Shown piece after piece: positions 1-7,487 of a DNA stretch of 64,000 nucleotides (position 1 is the first letter of the stretch; each line of letters begins with the position of its first letter). A program made the position numbers and the translations under genes. Source of the stretch: Streptomyces shenzhenensis (GTDB lineage: Bacteria; Actinomycetota; Actinomycetes; Streptomycetales; Streptomycetaceae); contig NZ_PENI01000010.1 of NCBI RefSeq assembly GCF_003688995.1, positions 62,001 through 126,000 on the forward strand, written 5' to 3'. Below the pieces are notes generated by a model. The model saw only the letters and a program-made list of their open reading frames with translations. It did no database searches and was not told the origin of the DNA.

Positions 1-753
1 GTGCACGCGATCCGGGACACCGGCGCCGACATCACCCGGAGCACCGACGCCACGGTGCTGGTCACCGGCTCGACGGCGATGAACATCGACGTCTCGCAGA
101 AGCTGAACGACGCGCTGCTGCCCTATCTGACCCTCGTCGTCGGCCTCGCGTTCCTGCTGCTGATCGTGGTCTTCCGCTCTGTCCTCGTGCCGCTGAAGGC
201 GGCCCTCGGCTTCCTGCTGAGCGTGCTGGCCGCCCTGGGCGCCGTCGTCGCGGTCTTCCAGTGGGGCTGGCTGTCCGGCCTGATGGGCGTCGAGGAGACC
301 GGACCGGTCATGTCGATGATGCCGATCTTCATGGTCGGTGTGGTCTTCGGCCTCGCCATGGACTACGAGGTGTTCCTGGTGACCCGGATGCGGGAGGCGT
401 ACGTCCACGGCGAGAACCCGAGCCAGGCCGTGGTCACCGGCTTCCGGTACGGCGCCCGGGTCGTCACGGCCGCGGCCGTGATCATGATCGCCGTCTTCTC
501 CGGCTTCATCGGATCCGGCGAGTCGATGGTGAAGATGATCGGCTTCGGTCTCGCCGTCGCCGTGCTCTTCGACGCCTTCATCGTGCGCATGGCGATCGTG
601 CCGGCGGTGCTCGCCCTGCTCGGCAGGCGGGCCTGGTGGCTGCCCGGCTGGCTGGACCGCCTGCTGCCCAACGTGGACGTCGAGGGCGAGGGCCTGCGCG
701 CCCTGGACGACGACCGGCCCCGGGACGAGGACCGGGAGCTGGTACGCGCCTGA
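1..753 (+). CDS. MMPL family transporter, C-terminal part (cut by window edge)
   Basis: The C-terminal 250 residues of an RND-superfamily MMPL exporter, a class that moves lipids or other hydrophobic substrates across the actinobacterial membrane. About five hydrophobic segments are visible (roughly residues 40-60, 67-88, 105-125, 155-175 and 180-205). The stretch GLAMDYEVFLVTRMREAY is the typical signature of the second transmembrane repeat, with the conserved Asp-Tyr pair. The reading frame is open to base 1, so the GTG there is probably not the true start and the gene begins before the window. The tail after the last membrane segment is short and acidic. The family is clear; the substrate cannot be told. 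Confidence 0.9.
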   Translation: MHAIRDTGADITRSTDATVLVTGSTAMNIDVSQKLNDALLPYLTLVVGLAFLLLIVVFRSVLVPLKAALGFLLSVLAALGAVVAVFQWGWLSGLMGVEETGPVMSMMPIFMVGVVFGLAMDYEVFLVTRMREAYVHGENPSQAVVTGFRYGARVVTAAAVIMIAVFSGFIGSGESMVKMIGFGLAVAVLFDAFIVRMAIVPAVLALLGRRAWWLPGWLDRLLPNVDVEGEGLRALDDDRPRDEDRELVRA

Positions 754-875
754 CGCGTACCGCCTGACACAGGAGCCGGCCGGTGAGGGACCGTGGGGAC
801 GGGGCTGCCCTCACCGGCCTTCTGTGTCCCGGGCGACGCGGGCGGAATCGTCCGCCCGCCGCCCGCCCGTCCCGC

Positions 876-881
876 TACGGT
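876..881 (+). promoter_or_regulatory. -10-like hexamer TACGGT, leaderless promoter candidate
   Basis: TACGGT ends 6 nt before the ATG at 888 and no Shine-Dalgarno sequence precedes that ATG. A transcript from this -10 would begin at or next to the start codon. Other genes in the window show the same geometry. Confidence 0.4.
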
Positions 882-887
882 GCCCCC

Positions 888-1400
888 ATGACGACAGCCG
901 CCACCGACGCCGAGGGCTCCGGAGCCCACCCCCGGTTCGCCGCCGCTCTCGACGAGCTGGGCCTCGGGGACCTGCACTCCCGCATCCGGCGCTTCCCGGA
1001 CGCTACCCGTACCGCGGCCGAGGCCGCCGCAGCGATCGGCTGCGAGCTGAGCCAGATCTGCAAGTCGCTGATCTTCGCAGCGGACGACGTGCCCGTGCTG
1101 GTGCTCATGGACGGGGCGTCCCGGGTGGACGTCGAGCGGGTCCGGGCGGAGCTGGGCGCCGGGGCCGTCACCCGGGCCAAGGCCGAGGTCGTACGGGAGA
1201 CCACCGGGTACGCCATCGGCGGCGTGCCCCCCTTCGGGCACCGGACCCGTACCCGGGTGCTCGCCGACCGCTCGCTGCTCGGGCACGACCTCGTGTGGGC
1301 CGCCGCCGGTACCCCGCACACCGTGTTCCCGATGGCCCCCGAGGCGCTGATCGCCCGGGCCGGCGGCACCCTGGTGGATGTACGCGAGCGCACCTCCTGA
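888..1400 (+). CDS. YbaK/EbsC family aminoacyl-tRNA deacylase-like protein
   Basis: A 170-residue protein of the YbaK/ProX editing fold, which hydrolyses mischarged aminoacyl-tRNAs in trans in the cytoplasm. The features are an N-terminal helix region, then the conserved CKSLIF segment carrying the family lysine, then VLVLMDGASRVD, and later the GGVPPFGH loop, all typical of this family. The length matches free-standing members. I chose the ATG at 888 because the family alignment begins a little after it and a TACGGT hexamer lies 6 nt upstream, suggesting leaderless expression; a longer frame from 783 has no support. Which tRNA it edits cannot be read from sequence. Confidence 0.88.
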   Translation: MTTAATDAEGSGAHPRFAAALDELGLGDLHSRIRRFPDATRTAAEAAAAIGCELSQICKSLIFAADDVPVLVLMDGASRVDVERVRAELGAGAVTRAKAEVVRETTGYAIGGVPPFGHRTRTRVLADRSLLGHDLVWAAAGTPHTVFPMAPEALIARAGGTLVDVRERTS

Positions 1401-1583
1401 CCGCGCCGGCCGCGAGCGTCGGTCCTCGTCGGCCACTTTCGTCGGGATAGTCGCGATCTGGGCGGAAAAGCCGCCTAAAATCGCCGCGGTGATACCGGTC
1501 CGGAGCGCTGCTGTCGCATGTCGCACCGGAGCAGCATCCGGAGCGGGACTCCGCGAGCAGGACACCCGAGATCAGGAGCACGC

Positions 1584-2486
1584 ATGACCGACAACCTCAC
1601 CGTGAGCGTCCTGGGCACCGGCATCATGGGCGCCGCGATGGCCCGCAACATCGCCCGCGCCGGACACTCCGTCCGCGTCTGGAACCGCACCCGCGACAAG
1701 GCGCAGCCGCTGGCCTCCGAGGGGGCGCATGTCGCCGCCGACCCGGCCGAGGCGGTGCACGGGGCCGACGCCGTGCTGACCATGCTGTACGACGGCGACA
1801 CGGTCCTGGAGGTCATGCGCGAGGCGGCACCCGCGCTGCGCTCCGGCGCCGTCTGGCTGCAGTCGACCACGGCCGGCCTCGACTCCGTCGCCGAACTCGC
1901 CGGGTTCGCCCGCGAGCGCGGTCTCGTCTTCTACGACGCCCCCGTCCTCGGCACCCGGCAGCCCGCCGAGTCCGGGCAGCTCACCGTGCTGGCCGCCGGC
2001 CCCGAGGAGCACCGCGCGACGGTCGTGCCCGTCTTCGACGCGATCGGCGTGCGGACCGTGTGGACCGGCGAGGACGGGGCCGAGGCCGGCGCGACCCGGC
2101 TCAAGCTGGTCGCCAACAGCTGGGTCCTCGCGGTCACCGCGGCCGGCGGCGAGGTCGTCGCCCTCGCCCAGGCGCTCGGCGTCGACCCGCAGAGCTTCTT
2201 CGACCTGATCGCCGAGGGACCGCTCGACATGGGGTACCTGCGGGCCAAGGCCGGGATGATCCTCGACGGGCAACTGACCCCGCCGCAGTTCGCGGTGGCC
2301 ACCGCCGAGAAGGACGCGCGGCTGATCGTGCGGGCGGGGGAGCGCGGCCACGTACGCCTGGACGTCGCCGCCGCCACCGCCGAACGCTTCGCCCGGGCCG
2401 CCGCACAGGGCCACGGCGACGAGGACATGGCCGCCGCCTACTTCGCGAGCTTCGACGGGACGCCGGGTACGTCCGAGCAGCCCTAG
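1584..2486 (+). CDS. NAD(P)-dependent beta-hydroxyacid dehydrogenase family oxidoreductase
   Basis: A 300-residue soluble oxidoreductase of the 3-hydroxyisobutyrate dehydrogenase / 6-phosphogluconate dehydrogenase-like family. The N-terminal Rossmann motif GTGIMGAAMARN binds the dinucleotide, and the helical C-terminal half contains LKLVANSW with the conserved catalytic lysine and following Asn. QSTTAGLDS corresponds to the substrate-binding segment. The start at 1584 is preceded by AGGAGCAC at good spacing. Members of this family reduce or oxidise small beta-hydroxyacids or semialdehydes, some acting as glyoxylate/succinic semialdehyde reductases or imine reductases, and the actual substrate is unknown. 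It appears to be a single-gene unit. Confidence 0.88.
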   Translation: MTDNLTVSVLGTGIMGAAMARNIARAGHSVRVWNRTRDKAQPLASEGAHVAADPAEAVHGADAVLTMLYDGDTVLEVMREAAPALRSGAVWLQSTTAGLDSVAELAGFARERGLVFYDAPVLGTRQPAESGQLTVLAAGPEEHRATVVPVFDAIGVRTVWTGEDGAEAGATRLKLVANSWVLAVTAAGGEVVALAQALGVDPQSFFDLIAEGPLDMGYLRAKAGMILDGQLTPPQFAVATAEKDARLIVRAGERGHVRLDVAAATAERFARAAAQGHGDEDMAAAYFASFDGTPGTSEQP

Positions 2487-2565
2487 GGGCGCGCGGCTGG
2501 GGCCCGGCGTGACGTCGCGGTGGCTCGGGCGCACTCTGGAATCAGTGGTTCCGGAGGTGGTCCCG

Positions 2566-2841
2566 ATGACACACACCGCAGTGGGATGGCATGTCGAGAT
2601 GGAGTTCCAGGAGGACGATCAGCACACGCGGGCGGTGGCGCTGGTGCGCTTGCCCGACGGCACGGAGGTGCGGGCGCACGGCCAGGCGAGCCGGCACCGC
2701 ACCGACACGAATCAGCCGAGGGTGGGCGAGGAAATAGCGGGCGCCCGCGCCCTCAACGAACTGGCGATGCAACTCCTGTCCAAGGCCCACGAAGAAATAG
2801 ACACAGCATCAGGAAGAACCTCACACCCAATCAACGTATGA
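2566..2841 (+). CDS. DUF1876 domain-containing small protein
   Basis: A 91-residue hydrophilic protein matching the actinobacterial DUF1876 family in length and pattern: an N-terminal segment HVEMEFQEDD, a beta-rich middle with ALVRLPDGTEVRAHG, and a C-terminal helix ALNELAMQLLSKAH. Many streptomycetes carry several paralogues; no biochemical function is established that I know of. The ATG at 2566 follows a GGAGGTGG ribosome-binding site. A cluster of dispersed repeats lies directly downstream. Confidence 0.8.
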   Translation: MTHTAVGWHVEMEFQEDDQHTRAVALVRLPDGTEVRAHGQASRHRTDTNQPRVGEEIAGARALNELAMQLLSKAHEEIDTASGRTSHPINV

Positions 2842-2854
2842 ACAGCCCCCCCGA

Positions 2855-3057
2855 CAGCGCCCCCGAAGGGGCGCGGGGAACTGCGCGACCAGCCACGACG
2901 GCGCGGCAGCCGAAGGACAATGCGTCAGGGCCGCGGCGGTGTGTTGTGGTCATGCGGCATGGCAGCGCCCCCAAAGGGGCGCGGGGAACTGCGCGACCGG
3001 CCACGATGGCGCCGCAGCCGAAGACGCGATCAGCCACGACGGTGCCGCAGCCGAAAG
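2855..3057. repeat. Streptomyces dispersed intergenic repeat, two full copies and one partial
   Basis: Two copies of a 61-bp element lie at 2855-2915 and 2963-3023, differing at a handful of positions, and a third partial copy at 3031-3057. Each full copy starts with a small hairpin (GCGCCCC plus GGGGCGC around GAA) followed by a conserved stretch containing GAACTGCGCGACC. Related copies occur at about 13776-13811 in inverted orientation and about 31030-31050. They sit between convergent genes (DUF1876 and the hydrolase), so a terminator role is possible. Confidence 0.8.
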
Positions 3058-3082
3058 GCGAGCAGCACCCCAGCCAAGCCGC

Positions 3083-4249
3083 CTACTCCCCGGCGAGAGC
3101 CGCCCGTACGGCCCGCACCAACGCCTGCGCCCGCGGATCCGCCGTCACGCTCTGCCGGAAGCCGTTCGTCACATAGCCGAAGGCGAGCCCCGAGTCAGGG
3201 TCGGCGAAGCCGAGCGCGCCCCCGCGGCCGGGATGTCCGAAGGAGCCGGGCGACAGCAGCGGCGACGCCGCGCCGTGCAGCATGTGCCCGAGACCGAACC
3301 GCGTGCCCACGACCAGCACGCGGTCGGGCCCGGCGGACCGCTCGCCGCGGGCCAGCTCGACGGTGCGCGGAGTGAACAGCCGTCGGCCGCCGTCCACTTC
3401 GCCGATCAGCGCGGCGTAGAACCGGGCCAGGCCGTCCGCGGTGGCGATGCCGTTGGAGGCGGGCAGGGCGGCGGCGCGGTAGGCGGGGTCGTTCTCGTCG
3501 GGCAGCGGGGTGATCGCGGCGAAGGCGCGGCGGGTCAGCGAGCCGGGGTCGGCGTAGGCATCGGCGACGGACCGCTTGGGCCGGGTCCGCAGCCCGCCGG
3601 CTGCCTCGGGGGCGTCGACCGGTCCGACCCGGCCCACCCGCGCGGCCTGGCCGTCCGGCAGCCCGAGCCACAGGTCGGCGCCGGCCGGCCCGGCGATCTC
3701 GTCGGCCAGCCAGGCACCGACCGGACGGCCCGTGACCCGCCGCGCCAGCTCGCCGGTGAGCCAGCTGTACGTCTGCGCGTGGTAGCCGTGGTCCGTGCCC
3801 GGCTCCCACACCGGCGCCTGGGCCGCGACGGCCGCCGCGCCCAGCTCGGGATCGGCCGCCTGCCCAGGGGTGAGCGGGCGGTCCAGCACCGGGACGCCGG
3901 CGCGGTGCGCGAGCAGGTGCCACACCAGCGTGCGCTCCTTGCCCGCGGCCTTGAACTCCGGCCAGTACTCGCCCACCGGCGCGTCCAGGTCCAGCTCCCC
4001 GCGCTGGTGGAGGAGGAGCAGGACGGCCGCGGCGACGCCCTTCGTCGCGGAGCGCACGATCTGGGCGGTGTCGCGTTCCCAGGGCGCCTGCCCGTCCACG
4101 TCCTTGGTGCCGCCCCACAGGTCGACGATCCGGTGCCCGTCCCGGTACACGGCCAGCGCGGCGCCCCGCTCGCCCAGTTGCTCGAAGTTGCGCAGGAACG
4201 CCTCCCTGACCGGCTCGAAGCCCTCGGCCACTGTGCCGTTCACGTCCAC
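3083..4249 (-). CDS. Serine beta-lactamase-fold hydrolase (EstB / class C-like)
   Basis: A 388-residue cytoplasmic serine hydrolase of the beta-lactamase / penicillin-binding-like esterase family. The catalytic SxxK motif is S67-A-T-K70, followed by a helix of leucines, and the HAQTYSW segment supplies the family tyrosine. There is no signal peptide. I chose the GTG at 4249 because it is preceded by GAAGGGAAG at suitable spacing and the family homology begins just after it; a frame open to 4327 adds only low-complexity residues. Relatives hydrolyse short-chain esters or remodel beta-lactone and polyketide substrates, so calling it an antibiotic resistance enzyme would be unsupported. Confidence 0.85.
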   Translation of the reverse strand: MDVNGTVAEGFEPVREAFLRNFEQLGERGAALAVYRDGHRIVDLWGGTKDVDGQAPWERDTAQIVRSATKGVAAAVLLLLHQRGELDLDAPVGEYWPEFKAAGKERTLVWHLLAHRAGVPVLDRPLTPGQAADPELGAAAVAAQAPVWEPGTDHGYHAQTYSWLTGELARRVTGRPVGAWLADEIAGPAGADLWLGLPDGQAARVGRVGPVDAPEAAGGLRTRPKRSVADAYADPGSLTRRAFAAITPLPDENDPAYRAAALPASNGIATADGLARFYAALIGEVDGGRRLFTPRTVELARGERSAGPDRVLVVGTRFGLGHMLHGAASPLLSPGSFGHPGRGGALGFADPDSGLAFGYVTNGFRQSVTADPRAQALVRAVRAALAGE

Positions 4250-4339
4250 GCCCGCACTTCCCTTCGGCTCACCTTCGGCTGTGGGTGCAACACCGGCGGC
4301 CGGCCTGCGATTCCTTCGGCCGGGCACGGCCGGACGCCG

Positions 4340-5107
4340 TCACCGGCCGGACGTCGTCACCGACTTCGGGTCGAAGCCGAAGGGCAGCTCCAGGCGGTGG
4401 GCCCGCATCAACGCGTCGTCGGACAGGACGTCGCCGGTCGGACCGTCCGCCGCGATCACGCCGTCGCTCAGGATCAGCGAGCGCGGGCACAGCTCCAGCG
4501 CGTACGGCAGGTCGTGCGTGACCATCAGGACGGTGACGTCCAGCGCGCGCAGGATGTCGGCGAGTTCCCGCCGGGAGGCCGGGTCGAGGTTGGAGGAGGG
4601 CTCGTCGAGCACCAGGATCTCCGGCTCCATCGCCAGCACGGTGGCGACGGCGACCCGGCGCCGCTGGCCGAACGAGAGATGGTGCGGCGGCCGGTCGGCG
4701 AAGTCCGCCATGCCCACCTGCTCCAGGGCCGTGCGCACCCGCTCCTGGAGCGCGGCGCCCTTCAGCCCGGCAGCCGCGGGACCGAACGCCACGTCCTCCC
4801 GCACGGTCGGCATGAACAGCTGGTCGTCGGGGTCCTGGAAGACGATGCCGACCTTCTGCCGGATCTCGGCCATGTGTTTCCTGCCGACCGGCAGCCCGGC
4901 CACGGTCACCGTCCCGGTCCCGCCGCTCAGGATGCCGTTGAGGTGCAGGACGAGGGTGGTCTTGCCGGCGCCGTTCGGGCCGAGCAGCGCGACCCGTTCG
5001 CCGCGGCCGACGGCGAAGTCCACGCCGAACAGGGCCTGGTGGCCGTCGGGGTAGGCGAAGGCGAGGCCGGAGACCTCCAGGGACGCGGGGATCGAGTCAG
5101 TGCTCAC
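4340..5107 (-). CDS. Energy-coupling-factor ABC transporter ATPase (CbiO/NikO-like)
   Basis: The 255-residue ATPase subunit of a group I ECF metal uptake system. It carries Walker A GPNGAGKTT, the Q-loop in VFQDPDDQLF, the variant signature LSFGQRRR, Walker B ILVLDEP and the H-loop VTHDL. Its GTG start overlaps the stop of the upstream permease gene in a GTGA junction, implying translational coupling; an in-frame ATG nine bases further upstream is the alternative. It would power the M and T subunits encoded just upstream on the same strand. The Nur-like box upstream of the operon favours nickel over cobalt. Confidence 0.93.
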   Translation of the reverse strand: MSTDSIPASLEVSGLAFAYPDGHQALFGVDFAVGRGERVALLGPNGAGKTTLVLHLNGILSGGTGTVTVAGLPVGRKHMAEIRQKVGIVFQDPDDQLFMPTVREDVAFGPAAAGLKGAALQERVRTALEQVGMADFADRPPHHLSFGQRRRVAVATVLAMEPEILVLDEPSSNLDPASRRELADILRALDVTVLMVTHDLPYALELCPRSLILSDGVIAADGPTGDVLSDDALMRAHRLELPFGFDPKSVTTSGR

Positions 5108-5865
5108 AGGGTCCATCCCAGCAGACAGACGACGAGGGCGGCGCAGGGGAGGGCCAGGGCGTACGACCACTGGGCCCGGGACGCGGTCACCTCGTCGATG
5201 ACCGGCATCGAACCGGCGTACCCCCGGCTCACCATGGCCAGGTGGACGCGCTCGCCGCGCTCGTAGGAGCGGATGAAGAGCGCACCGGCGGACTTGGCGA
5301 GCACGCCCCAGTGGCGCACCCCCCGCGCCTCGAAGCCGCGCGACTCGCGGGCGATCCGCATGCGGCGCATCTCGTCGGTGATGACATCGCCGTAGCGGAT
5401 CATGAACGATGCGATCTGGACCAGCAGCGGCGGCAGCCTCAGCCGCTGGAGTCCGAGCAGCAGCTCGCGCAGTTCGGTGGTGGCGGCCAGCAGCACCGAG
5501 GCGGCGACGCCCAGTGTGCCCTTGGCGAGCACGTTCCAGGCGCCCCACAGGCCGTTGACGCTCAGCGACAGACCGAGGACGTCCACCCGCTCGCCCTCCG
5601 CCACGAACGGCATGAGCACCGCGAACGCCACGAACGGCACCTCGATGAGGAGGCGCTTGAGCAGGAAGCCGGCCGGGACCCGGGCGCGGTACGCCACTGC
5701 CGCGAGCAGCACGGCGTACAGCCCGAACGCCCACACGGCCTCGCGCGGTGTGGAGACCACGACCACCACGAAGGCGAAGGCGGCGGCGAGCTTGGTGTGC
5801 GGTGGCAGCGCGTGCACGGGCGAGTGCCCGTGCCGGTACAGCCGATGGGCGTGCCCGGCCCCCAT
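5104..5865 (-). CDS. ECF transporter transmembrane protein T (CbiQ/NikQ-like)
   Basis: A 253-residue integral membrane protein, the T component that couples the ATPase to the substrate-binding M subunit. It has several hydrophobic segments near the N-terminus and middle (AFVVVVV, LLAAV, VPFVAFAVLMPF) and the family's cytoplasmic coupling helices with Ala-Arg-Gly-type motifs, here RESRGFEARG. The ATG at 5865 lies one base from the stop of the M-subunit gene, and its own stop overlaps the ATPase start, so all three genes are read as one operon. Confidence 0.92.
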   Translation of the reverse strand: MGAGHAHRLYRHGHSPVHALPPHTKLAAAFAFVVVVVSTPREAVWAFGLYAVLLAAVAYRARVPAGFLLKRLLIEVPFVAFAVLMPFVAEGERVDVLGLSLSVNGLWGAWNVLAKGTLGVAASVLLAATTELRELLLGLQRLRLPPLLVQIASFMIRYGDVITDEMRRMRIARESRGFEARGVRHWGVLAKSAGALFIRSYERGERVHLAMVSRGYAGSMPVIDEVTASRAQWSYALALPCAALVVCLLGWTL

Positions 5866-5866
5866 G

Positions 5867-6910
5867 TCAGATCTCCGTGCCCGTGGGGGAGACGTCCTGG
5901 GTGCGGCGCCTGCGTACCGCCCAGAAGATCGCGCTGCCCGCGACGACCGTGACGCCGACGCCGATCACGCCCGCGAGACCGCCGGAGAGCCGGGCGTCGG
6001 AGACGTCCTTGACGCCGTAGTCGGCGAGCGGCGAGTCGGCCGAGGCGTGGTCCTCGGTCTTCCGGTCGATGCCGTGGTCGTGGGCGACCTTCTCCAGGCC
6101 GTCCGGGTTGGCGGACGCGTAGAAGCTGACGAACCCGGCGAGCACGAGGGAGGTGACCAGGCCGGTGATCCACAGGGTGCGGCGCGAGGTCCGGGCGGCG
6201 GCCGGGGCCGCCGCCGCCGGGGCGTCGACCAGCTCGCCGTGCACGCGCAGCTTGAGCTCCTGGCGCAGGCCCCGGGCGCCGTGCACGAGGTCCGGCCGTA
6301 CGGCGACGACGGCGCCGACCGTGAGCGCGGTGATCGCGGCCTCGCCGATGCCGATCAGCACATGGACGCCGATCATCGCGGTGGCGACCTTGCCGAGGGC
6401 CACGTCGGTGGTGCCGCCGACCGCGTAGATCAGGGTGAAGGCGACGGCGGCGGCCGGCACCGAAACCAGCGCGGCGACGAAGGAGGCGACGGTGACCGAG
6501 CGCCGCCCGCGCGGCAGCACCGCGAGCAGGCCGCGGAAGACGGCGTACGACACCACGGTCGTCACGATCGCCATGTCGGTGATGTTCACGCCGAGCGCAG
6601 TCAGGCCGCCGTCGGCGAACAGGATGCCCTGCATGAGCAGGACGACGGAGACGCAGAGCACTCCGGTGTAGGGGCCGACGAGTATCGCGGCGAGGGCGCC
6701 GCCGAGCAGATGGCCGCTGGTCCCGGCGGCGACCGGGAAGTTCAGCATCTGCACCGCGAAGATGAACGCCGCCACGAGACCGGCCAGCGGCGCGGTCCGC
6801 TCGTCCAGCTCACGCCGCGCGCCGCGCAGGCTCACGGCGATGGCGCCGGCGGCGACCACTCCGGTGACGGCGGAGGTGGGGGCGTCGATGAATCCGTCAG
6901 GAACATGCAC
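5867..6910 (-). CDS. ECF metal transporter substrate-binding subunit M with fused PDGLE/CbiN-type C-terminus (CbiM/NikM-like)
   Basis: A 347-residue membrane protein. The N-terminus MHVPDGFID is diagnostic of the CbiM/NikM family, where the Met-His amino end and inner histidines coordinate Co(II) or Ni(II). The conserved AGTSGHLLGG segment follows near residue 60. After about residue 230 comes a linker and a second module containing PDGLEKVAHDHG and a last membrane helix, corresponding to the accessory CbiN/NikN or PDGLE domain, so M and N are fused. The GTG start at 6910 has no Shine-Dalgarno and lies 6 nt after a TAGAAT hexamer, so the operon is probably leaderless. Metal identity is inferred from the Nur-like operator. 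Confidence 0.93.
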   Translation of the reverse strand: MHVPDGFIDAPTSAVTGVVAAGAIAVSLRGARRELDERTAPLAGLVAAFIFAVQMLNFPVAAGTSGHLLGGALAAILVGPYTGVLCVSVVLLMQGILFADGGLTALGVNITDMAIVTTVVSYAVFRGLLAVLPRGRRSVTVASFVAALVSVPAAAVAFTLIYAVGGTTDVALGKVATAMIGVHVLIGIGEAAITALTVGAVVAVRPDLVHGARGLRQELKLRVHGELVDAPAAAAPAAARTSRRTLWITGLVTSLVLAGFVSFYASANPDGLEKVAHDHGIDRKTEDHASADSPLADYGVKDVSDARLSGGLAGVIGVGVTVVAGSAIFWAVRRRRTQDVSPTGTEI

Positions 6911-6916
6911 GCGCCG

Positions 6917-6947
6917 ATTCTAGGCACTTATTGCGAACGTCTTGCAA
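6917..6947 (-). promoter_or_regulatory. Nur-box-like operator overlapping the promoter of the ECF metal operon
   Basis: Positions 6931-6947 read TTGCGA-ACGTC-TTGCAA, an almost perfect match to the nickel-uptake-regulator box as I recall it from S. coelicolor (tTGCaa, 5-nt spacer, ttGCAA). On the minus strand, TTGCAA at 6947-6942 could double as a -35 and TAGAAT at 6922-6917 as the -10, with 6 nt to the GTG. Nur bound with nickel would therefore block the promoter. The match is seen; repression is inferred. Confidence 0.65.
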
Positions 6948-7090
6948 GAGCGAGGTTGTCGTTTATTGCACACGTGAGATCTCTCAGCTCTCAATGAGCA
7001 CATTCTTGGAAATATGCGACATTGGAAAGGAGGTGTACGCGCGCAGTAGCGCAGGACCAATATCGGTGACACAGCGTTAGGGGCTCTCTG

Positions 7091-7453
7091 ATGTCCGTAG
7101 TCGAACAGTACGCACGAGCCCATGTCGTCACGGACGAGGACACCCGCGAGGATGCCCCCGCCGTCCCCGTCGTCCTGCGCTACGACCCCGAGGTGGATCC
7201 ACGGTCGGTGCGCATCGGTCTGCCCGACCCGTTGCCCGGACCGCACGAGTGGACGTTCTCACGCGCGCTGCTCGAACAGGGACTGCGGGCACCCGCCGAG
7301 AGCGGAGACGTCCGGGTGTGGCCCTGCGGCCGCGTCCAGGCCGTCGTGGAGTTCCACTCCGCGCACGGGGTCTCCGTGGTGCAGTTCGAGTCGAAGGCCC
7401 TGCTGCGGTTCCTGCGGCGCACCTATATGGCCGGCGAACCCGTGCCGCGCTGA
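7091..7453 (+). CDS. ssgE: SsgA-like sporulation/cell-division protein (SsgE-like)
   Basis: A 120-residue protein of the SsgA/SsgB family, which is confined to sporulating actinomycetes and controls septum positioning and peptidoglycan maturation in aerial hyphae. Family features are visible: LPDPLPGPHEWTFSR in the middle, GDVRVWPCG, and a C-terminal FLRRTY helix. The proximity to two penicillin-binding protein genes and the ECF operon matches the position I recall for ssgE in S. coelicolor (SCO3158), so the symbol is given on synteny and family grounds. SsgE is associated in the literature with spore release and spore length. The start has only a weak ribosome-binding site. Confidence 0.85.
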   Translation: MSVVEQYARAHVVTDEDTREDAPAVPVVLRYDPEVDPRSVRIGLPDPLPGPHEWTFSRALLEQGLRAPAESGDVRVWPCGRVQAVVEFHSAHGVSVVQFESKALLRFLRRTYMAGEPVPR

Positions 7454-7487
7454 CCACTCGGCCCCGGACTCCGTCCCAACGCTGTCC

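Noticed and set aside
2842-3082. CRISPR-like array because of regularly repeated segments
   Set aside because: Only two full copies with unequal spacing; the sequence is the dispersed hairpin repeat found elsewhere in the window.
3083-4249. True beta-lactamase resistance gene
   Set aside because: No signal peptide, and the YSW region fits esterase-type relatives better than class C beta-lactamases.
6911-7090. Cobalamin riboswitch before the ECF metal operon
   Set aside because: The likely transcription start coincides with the start codon, leaving no room for a leader RNA; no B12-box-like sequence was seen.
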